Shown: positions 1 to 11,504, counted from the first letter of the stretch. The stretch: DNA of 64,000 nucleotides from Okapia johnstoni (GCA_024291935.2 CM044310.1:83202713-83266712); one strand, 5' to 3'. Notes: generated from the letters alone by a model not told the origin. Numbers and translations are program-made.

Positions 1-1190
1 GAGTCCCCCAGATGGCACAGAGCGAGAGGGAGGCGGGCAGTGGGCTGGCTAAGCCCGTGTGTAATGCACACAGATCAGAGTCCCTCACCCTGGGCTTGGC
101 CAAAACCACAATGCATTTGGCCTTAGGCCCATTTCCCCTTAAAATTTTAAGCCCATGAGTGTTTTCAGGGGGATTTCATCTACATGTTTTTTATTCATTG
201 TTATTCATTTGCATTTAGCTCATAAAAATGTTGTTTCTAAAGAGATGGTGGGTGGCCAAGAATACTTTATTTATTTTTTTTAATTCTTCTCCTTCCTCCT
301 CTTTGTAAATCTTCTTCCTTAGGAAAAGAAATTATCCTCTTCTCCTTTTTATTTATCTGAATATTTAAGACCAAATGTCTCGGCTTGCTTGGAAGTTAGT
401 ATCTATTGATCTTACCATCCACTAAGTGACTTCTTTCAGGGCAAAACCTGAAGCAATTGTTCTATTTCAACGTTTGCTCTGTTGATGCCTTCACAGGGTA
501 CATTAAGGATAATGTTACTTATCAGAGTGTAATATTAGTCATCTGGATGACTCACACTGAGGGTGGGGCAGAGCAGATGGCTGCAAGGGTGCTCTTTAAC
601 ATAGAGTTTCTGGAAATTTGGGGTTAGAGTGCATGTCTTCAGACTCTGGAGGTCCTAAGAGGTTTTCCTACAGACTTCATAGCCCTGGACTCGAAATGCA
701 AGCTGGCCCTTGTGACTGTCTTCTGGACCACAGCCTGGTATGAGCACCTGGAAACTGATCAAGGCACTCCTGCATGCATGTGGAGGGTAAGAAGGGGAAG
801 ACTGCACCCCCTCCTAGCCCCACCCTGCCCACTGCAAGGAGTGAAAGGGAAAGCAAAGCTGGACAAAGTCCAATGGCTTTTTAACATGGTAATCACATCC
901 TCCAATAAATGGCATCCTTCAACTACCTTAAAACAAAAAGAAACAAACAAAAAAAAACCTTCTCTCTACATTGAGAAGGAGCTAGGAAGGAAGAGAGAGA
1001 CACTGAATGAAGGATACCCACGACCTTGGCACAGAGGATCGGGAGAGCTCTCTTCTCTCTGGTGTCTATTGTGTCTAATCTTTTAAAGTGTTCTTTTTTT
1101 CCCAGTGAAGACAAGACTATACTTTTTTTTTCTCTTCTATCCCTCACAGCACATAGATCCAGGTCCCATAAATGAGGTGCTCAATTGAAA
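1..1190. other. unique intergenic sequence
   Basis: No gene, RNA or repeat family is recognised here. It holds an AT-rich and pyrimidine-rich patch near 265-350 and short A/T runs near 930-955 and 1090-1130. The short reading frames (longest about 124 codons) show no domain or codon signature and are treated as chance. Confidence 0.6.
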
Positions 1191-1192
1191 TT

Positions 1193-1535
1193 TGGTTATA
1201 TTGAATATCACTTTAGTCCAGGGATTTGGACTGGTATCAGTCCATGGCCTGTTAGGAAACAGGCTGCACAGCAGGAGGTGAACGAGAGAAGCTTCATCTG
1301 TATGTACAGATTCTCCCCATCGCTTGCATTACTGCCTGAGCTCCGCCTCCTGTTAGATCAGCAGGGGCATTAGATTCTCACAGGAATGGAGACCCTACTG
1401 TGAACTGCAGATGCGAGGGATCTCGGTTGCGTGCTCCACCACCACCACCACCACCACCACCACCCCCAGTCCATGGAAAGACTGTCTTCCATGAAACTTG
1501 TCTCTGGTGCCAAAAAGGTTGGGGACCACTGCTTC
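1193..1535 (+). mobile_element. MER1-type hAT-Charlie non-autonomous DNA transposon
   Basis: The end reads toward 'ggttggggaccactg', and the interior carries the phrases 'gcctgttaggaaacaggctgcac' in part and 'cctgagctccgcctcctgt', all typical of the mammalian MER1 group of hAT-Charlie elements. It cannot move by itself and encodes nothing. A CCA microsatellite has expanded inside it. Family name is from memory of the consensus. Confidence 0.75.
1436..1466. repeat. (CCA)n microsatellite
   Basis: About ten CCA units followed by a short C run, inside the MER1-like element. On the minus strand it encodes the run of tryptophans in a spurious frame. Confidence 0.95.
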
Positions 1536-1659
1536 AGTCTGTCTCCTGGGAGATAAAGGGAAGCACATGGGTTTAAGATCTGAGTTGTAATTTTAAACCT
1601 GGGACTTGAGTTCTTTTCATGGGGTAGTTTAATTTCCACTGGATTCTTTTATTTTTAAA

Positions 1660-1826
1660 CTTTTTCTAAAAGTCTTTAGTGAATTTGTTACACTATTGCT
1701 TCTGTTTGATGTTTTGGTTTTTAAGCTATGGGGCACGTGGCACCTTAGCTGTACGACCAGGGCGCGAACCTGTACCCCCTGCAATGGAAGGTGAAGTCTT
1801 AAGCTCTGGAGCACCAGGGAAGTCCT
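1660..1826 (-). mobile_element. CHR-2-type tRNA-Glu SINE
   Basis: Reads in reverse as 'ccctggtgctccagagctt', then a tRNA-like 'ttgcagggggtacagg' box and a decayed tail. This is the cetartiodactyl CHR SINE pattern (start 'gacttccctggtggtcca'). Diverged copy. Confidence 0.75.
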
Positions 1827-2104
1827 CACGGTGGGTTGTTTTAGAGATGAACTCCTCCTTCTACTTAGTTTATTGTGAAACGGGGAAAGAATTCTCCTAT
1901 GATTCAGGAGACCTGGATCAGAGAGTTGGTGCTTTCTGACTTCAGGGGCTGGGTGATGGCAGCAAGACACTTAATTTCTCTGGGACTCATTTTCACCCTC
2001 TTTAAAATTAAGACCCTATAACCACAGAACCTTAAAGGTCACCTAGCTTCATTCACTTCATTTTGTAGATGAGCAAACGAATTAATACTTAGACTACCTA
2101 GAAA

Positions 2105-2335
2105 CAGAAACTAGGCAAGCAGGTAGAACATAGATCCCCGAGTCAGCTTGCCTGGGCGCACATCCCACCTGAGTCAATTACGGCGCTGTGACTTCAGGCA
2201 AGCTAATCTCTCTGAGCTTCAGTTTCTTCATCTGAGGAACAGGATAACAGTAATAGTACCAATCAAGTAGATTGCTAAGAAGACTCAATATGTGGCTAGA
2301 GCTTAAAATAGCATGACAAGGAGTAAATAAGCACT
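2105..2335 (+). mobile_element. MIR SINE
   Basis: Shows the MIR order: 'gagtcagcttgcctggg', 'ctgtgacttcaggcaagc', 'ctctgagcttcagtttcttc', then 'taagaagactcaatatg'. It is old and diverged. A second weak MIR/L2-like patch lies just upstream at 1955-2095. Confidence 0.8.
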
Positions 2336-2339
2336 AGCT

Positions 2340-2558
2340 TTTTAACAAATATTTATTTATGTATCTATTTGGCTGAAAGCGGTCTTAGTTGTGGCATGTG
2401 GGATTTTTGATCTTTGTTACAGCATGCAAGATCTTTAGTCATCATATTCAAACACTTAGTTGCAGCATGCAAGATCTAGTTCCCTGATCAGGGAATGAAC
2501 CCAGGGACCCTGCTTTGGAAGCGATTAGTTTTAGCCACTGGACCACCAGGGAAGTCCC
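2340..2558 (-). mobile_element. CHR-type SINE
   Basis: The end 'gaccaccagggaagtccc' is the inverted SINE start. The tRNA-like box 'tgatcagggaatgaaccc' and the 'gcatgcaagatct' segment are present, duplicated in part, with a TTTATTTATT-type tail at the left. Confidence 0.85.
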
Positions 2559-2588
2559 AGGAAGCTTTGATTATCGACCCAAGATCAG

Positions 2589-2712
2589 GTGCTCTGTGTT
2601 TAGCGCCTCAGTCGTGTCTGACTCTTTGAGACCCCATGGACTGTAACCCACGCGGCTCCTCCGTCCATGGAATTTTCCAGGCAAGGATACTAGGTTGGGT
2701 TACCATTTCCTG
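2589..2712 (-). mobile_element. truncated Bov-tA SINE
   Basis: Contains 'gcctcagtcgtgtctgact', 'gaccccatggactgtaa' and 'ccaggcaaggatacta', the antisense of the Bov-tA body. The tRNA half is missing. It sits beside a MER5A copy that it may have interrupted. Confidence 0.85.
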
Positions 2713-2719
2713 TGTACTA

Positions 2720-2935
2720 TGCACAAATCCTATTGACTTGGAATTGGAACCCCACCTTCTGAGGGCCACTATTCCCTTTAGATTCATCTGGTGGAACAGT
2801 TTTAAACATACTTATGTCTGGACCCCAGTACACATCAATGAAATCAGAGAGAGAAGGGGCCTGGTAATTTGTATTTTTAAAAAGCTTCCCCAAGCAATTC
2901 TAACATGTAGGTAGGACTGAGAACCTCTGCTGTAT
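2720..2935 (+). mobile_element. MER5A hAT-Charlie element
   Basis: Recognised from the right half: 'ggggcctggtaatttgtat', 'ttccccaagcaattctaa' and the end 'gactgagaacctctg'. The left part is more decayed. Confidence 0.7.
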
Positions 2936-2939
2936 ACTT

Positions 2940-3785
2940 ATTACCTTTGACTATTTCAGAGGATTTTTTTGTTTGTTTGTTTTGGAGAATCGGGTACAAT
3001 TTAAAAGCTTTATGGGTCAAGTTAACTGTTTGTCAAGGTGTTTTTCTCTTGTAAGGGGCCTAAGTTGCTTTCCATTGCTATTCTCACTTCAAGGATGTGA
3101 AAAATATATTTTTTCTATTTCCTTCCTTCCTCGCAAGCCTCTGCTGGGGGCTGAGCACAGGCACACTGGGACTTATTTCAGAAGAGCCAGAACAGCCCCC
3201 CACCCACTATCTCTCCCCCCACCCCCCCACAACAGGAGAGACACATCTAATCCCTCTAGTCATTGTCATTTTAATGTACAAAATGACATTACACCGAAAA
3301 GAGGGGCTTCATAAATGATATCTGATTTTAGAAAGTTTTCCAGCCATTGTATAAATGACAGATCTATAAAAGAAGACGGAAAATGAATTTCAAATTAAAA
3401 AAAACATAATTCTATGCTTTTATGGCAAGCTTAAAAAAATCCTGAGAACAAAATGTTTCTGGGGAAGGTGATTCAGGAGCCTGCTGGAGCTGAGCACTGC
3501 CTGGCAGGAGGCAACGGATTCAGACCTGATGGGGAGGAGGGGGTCTGTCCAAGCAGGAGACGATTACCCACCTGGTGAGGCAGAATCCAGAACACAGCCC
3601 CAGAGGCCTGAAGAAGAACAGTGCCAGTAACTCCTTGGAGGAAAGAAAATGTGTAGGGCATGTTGGAAATGAAGGCTTACAGTTTCTCTGACAGCCTGGA
3701 GGCCTAGATGCCGCTGATGGATGGAGTTATATCCTGAACTTCTCCACACATACGTTTGGGGTGTGAATGGAGCAGAATTGTGGCT
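2940..3785. other. unique sequence
   Basis: No recognised gene or repeat. Includes a C-rich patch near 3200-3230 and A-rich stretches near 3395-3440. Confidence 0.5.
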
Positions 3786-3792
3786 GCTATGA

Positions 3793-3990
3793 TTTAGTTG
3801 CTCAGTCATGTCCGACTTGTTGCAGCCCCATGGATCATAGCCCGCCAGGGTCCTCTGTCCATGGGAATCCCCAGGCAAGAACACTGGAGTGGGTTGCCAT
3901 TTCTTTTTCCAGGGGATCTTACTGACCCAGGGATCGAACCCATATCTCCTGCATTGGCAGGTGGATTCTTTACCATCTGAGCCACCAGGA
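3793..3990 (-). mobile_element. Bov-tA SINE
   Basis: Full antisense Bov-tA: 'ttgctcagtcatgtccgac', 'gaacactggagtgggttgc', 'gggatcgaacccatatctc' (tRNA-like B box) and the end 'ctgagccaccagga'. Ruminant-specific. Confidence 0.95.
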
Positions 3991-3994
3991 ACGT

Positions 3995-5990
3995 TTGAGG
4001 ATTGGATGCAGCAGAGGAGAGCTGGGCAGTGTTCCTCTTCTATTTGCCTCCCTGACCCTAAATTTCCATCAAGTAAGAGAAGCCTCTTGGAAGAAGAGTT
4101 ACCCTGAGTGGGGCCCTCTCCTCACTGAGAGTCAGGGATACTTCAGCTTGTATGATGCAGAAGATGGTCCCAAGGGAGGTCAGATTGCAAACCAGGACAG
4201 GGAGGCTTCAGAGAGAGGAGGAGGAGAAGCAAGGTGGCTGGTACCCTGAGTCAGAGGGTTGGAGGGGAGACTAGCATTGAAATCACAGGGACCTGGATGC
4301 CTTGGTGAAGTCCTGTAATGCCAGTGGCCTGGTGAGTCTTCAGAGATAAGGAAGCTCTGTTCTGAAGCCAGGAGGCATCCTGGTTGCTAGAACTGGCTGG
4401 GGGGTGGGATAGATAAGGGGTGGATGGGTAAGGGGTGGTGTGCAGGAAGCAGTTAACCAATTTATGGCTCCATCTGTAACTCAGTTTGAGGAGACTGAGT
4501 CCAGTAGGTACAATGGTTGTGGGATTCTGATAACAGAGTTGTCATCTCCCCACTCCAGGCAGTGTGGGAATGGGTCAGGCACGTGGAAACACTCCCAAGT
4601 GACTTAGAGATACTAGTCAACTAAACCAGAATTCCTACTAAGAGAGTGAGGGTGGGGAAGGCAAGAAGGGGGGCCTCTGAATGTGTGATGGGGGATTTAA
4701 AAGTGTGTAACCCAGTTTTTTTTCCCATAGACTGGCTTAAGTGTTGATTCCATCTACCTAGTTTCTTCTCCAATTCATTTGGTCTCTTCATTCATTCAAC
4801 AAACATTCATCCCAGTTCTGTGATAGAAACAGAAAGAACCAAGAAAAACTGAGATCTTTCTTCATCTCCTGGGCAAAGTGGTCCTGTATTCTGGCAAAAC
4901 CACTGGGGAGAAGCTCGTGGGTTGTGACACTCTCCTGTCTTCACCTCCATCTCTGATGGCTTCTTTTTCCTCACACCTGCATGCCACACCAGCCCAAGAC
5001 TCAGACTGTCACACCAACACCTCCCTGGCTGGCTTTCAATTTCTGCAAGCCAGGGGTTCTGCATAGTGGGTGGGGATCCTTTGCCTACAGGGTTCTTCTT
5101 TAAACCCATTCCCAAGGACAAAAATGGCCTTAGATTCTACAAAAAGAAGGTCATGGAGCCAAATCCATAAGAAATACTGCCTATTTCATTCTCTTCTTGG
5201 AGTCTCTTCATAAACACTGACGGACATAAGACTTGGGTGTTCTGAGGGTGATAAAGTCTTTTTCATTTTGCTTAAAACTAAACAAAACTCACCAAGCCTG
5301 TGTGGCTACAGGAGCATTTACTGTTTCTGCAGTAAATAAACAAAACTCCTTTTACAGAGTGCTCTTCCTTACTTACAGTGTCCCATGCTAAATGGGAAAT
5401 ATTTCTCTCACTTTGAATTCCCACCCCTGGAATCCTCTTCTCATTCAGAACTTCTAACCACCTTCTGAGCAAAACATTCAAAATTGCCACGGTCCAGGTG
5501 AACCATAATTTTCAGCCTCATCTTCCATCACACCCCACCAGCCACACCACCTGTGACTGTTATAAACACAGCCTGGACCATCCAGCCTTGAGACTTTTGC
5601 TCAAATCTTTCCCTCTGCCCATCTCTCCCTATTCAGTCTGTCTGTCCATCAATGACTCCAGAAATAGTCATCCTCTGATGTTCTCTGCATCCCCTGACCT
5701 TTGCCTCCCAATTCCATTGTAAGGTTTAGTTTCCTTCTTTCAAGTGTCATGATTTTCTCCCTAGTCACCAATTCCACCCTGGTAATTTGTATGTGTGTCA
5801 GTCTTGCTCACCATCTGGAAGTCAATGAGATAGAGATCCCATCTCTTCCTTCTCCTTATCCCCCATCCTCATATGATTTTCTCTTCTTGTCACCTCCACC
5901 ATCTCTGCTTTGTCCTCCTTCCCCTCCGCCTCTCCCTCTTCCCCCTCACTCCTTCCCTTCTCTTTCTCCTTGACTTGTTCTTTCTTTATT
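3995..5990. other. mostly unique sequence with a pyrimidine-rich tract
   Basis: No gene is supportable. Near 4790-4815 there is a weak L2-tail-like 'attcattcaacaaacattc'. Between 5830 and 5980 there is a strongly C/T-rich tract. The stretch 5560-5770 has a weak L2-like flavour that I cannot confirm. Confidence 0.5.
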
Positions 5991-5994
5991 ACAA

Positions 5995-6190
5995 GTACCA
6001 CTTTCCACCAGTGCTTGACACTTTACTTACATTATTTCATTTAATCCCAACAATAGTTACAATACACAGAAGCATTATCTCCATTTTACAGGACCCCATG
6101 CGTCAACTGAGGTTTGCAGCATTCATAACCACATGTTGAGTAATGAGGCCAGGATTCACATCCCAACTTGTGGGATGCCAGAGCCTCAAC
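5995..6190 (-). mobile_element. MIR SINE
   Basis: Antisense MIR: 'ttacattatttcatttaat', 'tatctccattttacaggac', 'gtaatgaggccaggattca'. A short L2-tail-like 'gtactaaatgaatgaac' follows near 6270. Confidence 0.8.
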
Positions 6191-6194
6191 TCAT

Positions 6195-7200
6195 CCCCAA
6201 ATACAGTCTCATAGAATCCCCCACAGCCCTGATCATGGGCTTTTGCACCCAGTGGTTATTAAGCAAATGTGTACTAAATGAATGAACAGATGTTGAATCA
6301 TCGGGGCCATTTAAAATATCTTAAAAATAGCCAAGGAGGGTAAGAAAATCAGATCATTTGAGCCCAAGCTATTTGTGCCTCTGACAATTGCAGCAAAAGC
6401 ATCTAAACAGCATGTTTGTTAGTGGTCTGTGGGTTAATTAGTAGGTACGTGCTTGCTCTGGTGGAAATGAGACCTCATTATTCTGTCCTTTTTATTTCAA
6501 GTCTGACATTTATGAAAGGTGAGCAGATAGTTTATCTGTAAGAGCAGCCAGCCACAGTGGGGCTCCTGCCTTGACAAAAATACTTCAAGTGTTTGTTTTC
6601 CTGAGAGTCTACACTGTTGGCCCTTTTGGCAAGACTTTCTTGAAAACATGACACTCGGGTTTGCAGATGGGAGGGAGTGATCTGGCAGCTCCATCAAAGC
6701 TGCAGAAAGGGAGGGACTTCTCTCTGGACAGTGACCTCTCGGGCCCTGACCCAGGGGCTGCCTTTCTGCCTTGAAACCCTTGAGCGGCTAAGGAGTAGGA
6801 TGCTGCAGCAAATCCCACTGGGCACCCTCTAGGTGCATGTCTGAGCTTAGGAGGGGGTCAAGTTCAAAGGCCCTTGGGGGGCTTGAACAGGAAGCAGATC
6901 AGACCGTGACTACCACTTAACTTTTGCTGCCTGGCTGGACCACCCTAACACTTTTTCAGAGGAGTCTTCAGTTGTTTTTCTTCCCCAAATTGGAGGCTCC
7001 CCTTTTTTTTCATCTGAGCTTCTAGATAACTCTCCCCTAGGAGCAAGCTTTTGAAGCTAAGGATAATGGTAAAAATAGGTCACATTTATTGAGTATATAT
7101 TTTGAGCTTCATGAAGGCTATGCGTTCCCCCAGCAATGACATGAAGGAAAATAATTACGCCAGTGGTAAAGCCATAGCTGCCTCTTGATCTGGTGATATT
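6195..7200. other. unique sequence
   Basis: No gene or clear repeat. A weak MIR/L2-like scrap ('tcacatttattgagtatat') sits at 7079-7110. Confidence 0.5.
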
Positions 7201-7202
7201 CC

Positions 7203-7492
7203 CTCATGCGAATATTCATTGGAGGGACTGATGCTGAAGCTGAAGCTCAATGCTTTGGCCACCTGATTTGAAGAGCCAACTAAATGGAAAAGACCCTGTT
7301 GTCGGGAAAGATTGACTTCAAGAGAAGAAGGGGATAACAGAGGGTGAGATGTTTGGACGGCATCACTGACTTGATGGACGTGAGTTTGAGCAGACTCTGG
7401 TAGATGGTGAAGGGTAGGGAAGCCTGGTGTGCTGTAGTCCATGGGGTTATAAAGAGTCTGACACAACTTAGTGACTGAGCAACAACAACTCA
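7203..7492 (+). mobile_element. BovB LINE, 3' terminal fragment
   Basis: Begins within 'gaatattcattggagggac' and runs through 'gctttggccacctgat' and 'ggcatcactgacttgatgg' to 'gtgactgagcaacaacaac', the 3' end of BovB (RTE clade). Only the last part of the element is present, as expected for 5'-truncated retrotransposition. No coding capacity. Confidence 0.92.
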
Positions 7493-7659
7493 AGTGACCA
7501 GAGCTATCAAAATTCATCCAACTGTACAACTCAAATGCTTGCAGTTCCATTGAGTTTTTCGTTGTTTTGTTTTCTATAAATTGGAGTATAATTGCTGAAT
7601 GGGTGCAGTTTCCTGCACCTAAATAATACTTCCATAAAGTTGATTTAAAAATTGCATGA

Positions 7660-7775
7660 TGGACTTCCTTGGTGGTCCAGTAGTGAAGACTCTGGCTCCC
7701 AATGCAGGGGGTATGGGTTTGATTCCTAGTCAGGGAACTAAGATCCCATATGCTTCTCAACATTGCCAAAAAATT
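7660..7775 (+). mobile_element. CHR-2-type tRNA-Glu SINE
   Basis: Starts 'ggacttccttggtggtcca', with the tRNA-like boxes 'cccaatgcagggggtatgg' and 'ttgattcctagtcaggga'. The tail is short. Confidence 0.88.
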
Positions 7776-7837
7776 TAAATATTACCTAAACACTCATATA
7801 CTCTTCCTGCATGCAGAGCTTCCTGGGTGGCAAAGCA

Positions 7838-8016
7838 TGATTCTAAATGCTTTATGTGTGGTGTCCCAAAGGATCCTCACAATATCCCTGTGAGGTCGGT
7901 GTTATCAATATTCCCACCAAGAAAGGAAGGCACAGGAAGGCAGAGAAGTTGCCCCAATTCACCTTGCTATGAAGAGGAACAGCTGGGATTTGAACTCACT
8001 TAGTCAGACTTGACTG
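7838..8016 (-). mobile_element. MIR SINE
   Basis: Antisense MIR: 'taaatgctttatgtg', 'tcctcacaatatccctgtg', 'aggcacaggaaggcagaga', 'agctgggatttgaactcac'. It adjoins the left copy of the duplicated segment at 8033. Confidence 0.85.
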
Positions 8017-8032
8017 CTTTCACGAGCTTTCT

Positions 8033-8283
8033 TGGGCCATGAAACCCACTGAGAAACTACAGGAATCGGCGCCTCCTAGGAATAATAGGAGCCACCTATT
8101 AATAACTTCTGTCCTGGATAAAATGTGTTCATGAAAGAAGTAACCAGTGGTCTGTCATGTCTGTCTGTCTGTCTGTCTTTGTTGATGTGTCTCCGGTGCC
8201 AGATACTTAATAGTGGCTCAATAAATCCACGTTCAATGGAGTGAATGGGCAGCATCTCAGGTGGCAGGGTAAGCATGATGGTT
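8033..8283 (+). repeat. left copy of a ~245-bp direct duplication
   Basis: Closely matches 11265-11502. Shared runs include 'catgaaagaagtaaccagtgg', in part also 'tgggcagcatctcaggtgg' and 'cccactgagaaacta'. Part of it ('gtgccagatacttaatag') looks like an old L2/MIR 3' end, but the match covers the flanks too. A CTGT microsatellite (8156-8178) differs in length between the copies. Confidence 0.9.
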
Positions 8284-8400
8284 AATTTTATCTGTCAGCT
8301 TGACTGGGCTAAGGGATGGGCAGATAGCTGGTAAACATCTCTGTCTATGTCTGTGAGGGTGCACCTTTCATGCATTCATTCCAAGAATGCTCTATCGGGT
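8277..8400 (+). mobile_element. possible ancient LTR fragment
   Basis: 'gatggttaattttatctgtc' followed by 'agcttgactgggctaaggg' and 'tctgtgagggtgcac' resembles the start of an old mammalian LTR. The family is not named with confidence. It begins where the 8033 duplication ends. Confidence 0.4.
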
Positions 8401-8449
8401 AGGCACTGCTTTTCATTTCTACTTTGTAAGGGAGGAAATTGACAGATGG

Positions 8450-9655
8450 TGAGGTTAGGGAACTGGTCTCCTTTGGGGCTGACATTAGCAGTGGATCAGA
8501 CCCCACCTCTGGAGGCTGCCATGGTTAATTTGCCTCTTGCCCCAGGTTAAAGGCCACTGTGTTTTTAGTCTCTGGGTGCTAAGGAGGAGGGGTAGGGCTA
8601 CAGGAAAAAAAGGGGACCCCATGAAAAGGAGGGTGGTCCAGAGCTGGAAAAGAAAGCAGAGAACCCCTGAAGTCATTGGGGACTCTGAGAAGAGTCTGAG
8701 TAACAAAGAAATCCTTAAGAGAAACAGAATCTTTGTATAGGAGATCAAAATTAAATGGCCATTCCCTAGAATCCAAACTTAGAAACTGTCTTTCTCCATA
8801 GAGGAGGAGAATTGAGGTATTGATTGCATTTATTTTCTCATGACACAAAAGGTAAATGAATCCTTTTAGAGTAGAAAACATTTTTTATTACATTCTGAGT
8901 AATTTCCTTTGAAAAAGAAAAACATGTTTTAAAGCCACTAGCAGTAAAACTAGATTCACGCCCCCCTCCCCGCCCCACATCTTAGAAGAGAAAGTGTGTC
9001 ATTATTCATGCATAATCTGATTCCCAATGATTCCTTGTTTACAGTTTGTTTTTTACATTTCCTTATGTAAGCAAGAATTAATACACTCAGACATGAAAGA
9101 AATAAGCTAAATTATTTTTACTGCTTCTCTTTAGGACATACAATATGTCTTCTTTAACTCTCAGTGACATGCAAAACAGTCGGAGAAAACACAAGTAAGT
9201 ACCTACGGAAACAAAGGAAAATATCAGTGCTGCTGGGCCCGCCTCGTTCTCCTGCTCCCTTGACCCCTCAGTGGGGTCAGGCAGGCCTGGGACTCAGTCT
9301 GAAGCTGGTCTGCCCCATCCCTGTGCCCACAGATCCTCGTTCACCCTGGCAGGCACTGTTGGTGAGCCTCCCAGCTGAGCTGTAAGCAAAAGAGTATCCA
9401 GATGTCCAGGCTGTCTGCACATCTGGGGAGGGTAGCTGCTTGTGGGGAACAGCCCCAGTTTTTCTCAACCTTTTCTATTTCCAACCTAAAGAGTGGCTGG
9501 CCAACCCTGAGGTGCATGGATAACCTGAAGATTGTATCCATGGACTAATTTATCTGCTAGTTTATCAGAGGATCGATTGTGATTTCAAATCCTATTTGCC
9601 CCTTTGAAAAGCTTCCCAGGTTACCACACAGCCTGTTTAAATTTAAGGTGGATCC
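8450..9655. other. unique sequence
   Basis: No recognised gene or repeat. Short frames on both strands overlap each other and lack domain features. Confidence 0.5.
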
Positions 9656-9658
9656 CAT

Positions 9659-9990
9659 GCTTCCCTGGCAGCTCAGCTGGTGAAGAATCTGCTTGCAATG
9701 CACGAGACCCCGTTTCAATTTCTGGGTAGGGAAGATTCCCTGGAGAAGGGATAGGCTACCCACTCCAGTATTCTTGGGCTTTACTGTTTGCTCAGATGGT
9801 AAAGAATCCACCTGTAGTGCGGGAGACCTGGGTTCGATCCCTGGGTTGGGAAGGTCCCCTGGAGAAGGGTATGTCAACCTACTCCAGTATTCTTTCCTGG
9901 GGAATCCCCATGGGCAGAGGAGTCTGACGGGCTACAGTCCATGGGGTCAAAAAGAGTAGGATACGACAGACTGACTAAGCACAGCACACC
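9659..9990 (+). mobile_element. Bov-A2 dimeric SINE
   Basis: Two A-type units in tandem. The first begins 'gcttccctggcagctcag', the second begins at 'gggctttactgtttgctcag' near 9776 with its own 'gttcgatccctgggttggg'. Ends 'cagactgactaagcacagc'. Confidence 0.92.
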
Positions 9991-10359
9991 ACACTTACAC
10001 TACTCAGAGAGCAAGCATTTCCCTAAATTTACGCCCTGACCTCCTCTTTGGCTTCACCTTGAGACTCCTCCCTGTATAAAGGGACTTCAAATTGCACATG
10101 TATCTTTTCTTTTTCCAGTAATGCTTTCCTGGTTATCTGAACACCTTAAATTTTGCACACTGACATTACAGTAGACAATTCTGTATATGTGATATCTGGT
10201 TAGAAATATGTTTCCCTCTTTTAATTCTTGTGTCACCTATGACTCTTTTGTAGCCCTCATTATAAGAAAAATAGAGAAGCCTTTTTTTTTTCTCATTTAA
10301 TGCAGAGATGAAATAGATAGCATGTCTTTGGTAGAGACTAACAAGTGTGGTAGTAACAA

Positions 10360-10573
10360 GGCTGTAAAGTTTGACCTTATGAATCCAGGATACGATGGCC
10401 GCCGGGATCTTGGGGCCTCCTATCTCCCTGGCCCTGCCTTCTCATCCCATCATTCCTCTGTGCTCTCTTTGAAGAGATAAACTTGCTTTATTTTCACTCC
10501 AACTCAAATAAAGTTTTCTTCCCTGTCATCTGTTAGTCGGTCTCAGGCTCAGAGGACAGTGGACCTTACACAG
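10360..10573 (+). mobile_element. possible ERV LTR 3' portion
   Basis: A polyadenylation signal ('actcaaataaagttttc', near 10500) is followed by a U5-like stretch and an end in 'ccttacaca' near 10571. Upstream, 'ccctgtataaagggac' near 10070 could be a promoter box of the same LTR, but the middle is not recognised. No internal retroviral sequence is present. Confidence 0.35.
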
Positions 10574-10574
10574 C

Positions 10575-10980
10575 TAGAGACCGTAGTGAAACTGAAATGA
10601 AATAGGACAGCAGCTCGGTTCGTCTTTACCAGGTGCCAGACCCGGCTCTAAGCCGTCACTCACTTCTCCCCCCATCCCACGCTACCCCACCCCCAGAATC
10701 CTTCTTGAGCAGGTGAGAGGGGCCTCTGATCTGGGCCTTGTGTGTGTGCCTGAGTGTATTTGTGCATGTTCCATAGGCTCTACACTGGCTCTTTGCAGAC
10801 CATGCCTCTCCCCATGGTGAGGACATTCTGAGACAATGGACATGCCCATCGGGAACTCATGAGGTGCCCAGAACCTCAGGATGTCCTGCCTGCACACACC
10901 AAGCAAGAGGCCAAGAGAAGGTGAGCAAGATGGAAATCACAATTTTTTGAAACCTAACCTCAGAAGAGACTGCTCATCAT
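10575..10980. other. unique sequence
   Basis: Nothing recognised. GT-rich patch near 10738-10775. Confidence 0.5.
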
Positions 10981-10982
10981 TT

Positions 10983-11128
10983 TTTTCTTTTTTTGCCATA
11001 TTTTATTCATTAGAAAAAAGTTACTAGGTTCATTCCATACCCATGGGGAAGGGATTATACCGGGGCCTAAATAATATGAGGTGGGGGTCATTGAGGACCA
11101 TCTTAGAAGCTACCTACTGCGTTGAATT
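10983..11128 (-). mobile_element. MaLR-like LTR fragment
   Basis: 'tttgccatattttattcat', 'gttactaggttcattcc', 'gggattataccgggg' and 'gaccatcttagaagctacc' match the antisense end of an old mammalian LTR. The rest of what looks like the same family is at 39335-39985. Subfamily not assigned. Confidence 0.65.
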
Positions 11129-11264
11129 TCTAGGCAATTATGGGGTCAAGTTGAAGTCTTACCTGATAGCCAGCAGGGTTCTTATACTGATATGGCAAAA
11201 AGCAGTGAAAATGTTGTATAGACAGTATGTACATATAGACTCTCCTGCAGTCATTAGCTTTGTT

Positions 11265-11502
11265 GGATCATGAAGCCCACTGAGAAACTATAGGAATTGG
11301 TGGCTCCTAGGAATCCCAAGTTAACAATTTCTGTCCTGGATGAAATGAGCTTATGAAAGAAGTAACCAGTGGTTTGTCATGTCTGTCTGTCTGTTTTTGT
11401 TGATGTGTCCCTTGTGCCAGGTACTTAATAGTGGTTCAATAAATCCATGTTCAATGGAGTGAATGGGCAGCATCTCAGGTGGCAGGGTAGGTATGATGGT
11501 TC
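11265..11502 (+). repeat. right copy of a ~245-bp direct duplication
   Basis: Direct repeat of 8033-8283, about 3.2 kb away, with roughly 85-90% identity by eye. It has a shorter CTGT run and a small deletion where the left copy has 'aataataggagccacctatt'. Similarity stops after 'tatgatggtt'. Confidence 0.9.
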
Positions 11503-11504
11503 AA

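Noticed and set aside
1370..1639. poly-tryptophan frame
   Set aside because: Antisense of the CCA microsatellite inside a MER1-type element.
5870..6000. pyrimidine-rich tract as a branch-point/acceptor region
   Set aside because: Too long and without a following exon-like frame; simple low complexity is enough.
7155..7769. 204-codon minus-strand frame
   Set aside because: It runs antisense through a BovB 3' end and a CHR SINE. The residues ('SVTKLCQTLYNPMD', '[10 protein letters not shown]') are the usual translations of those repeats on the wrong strand.
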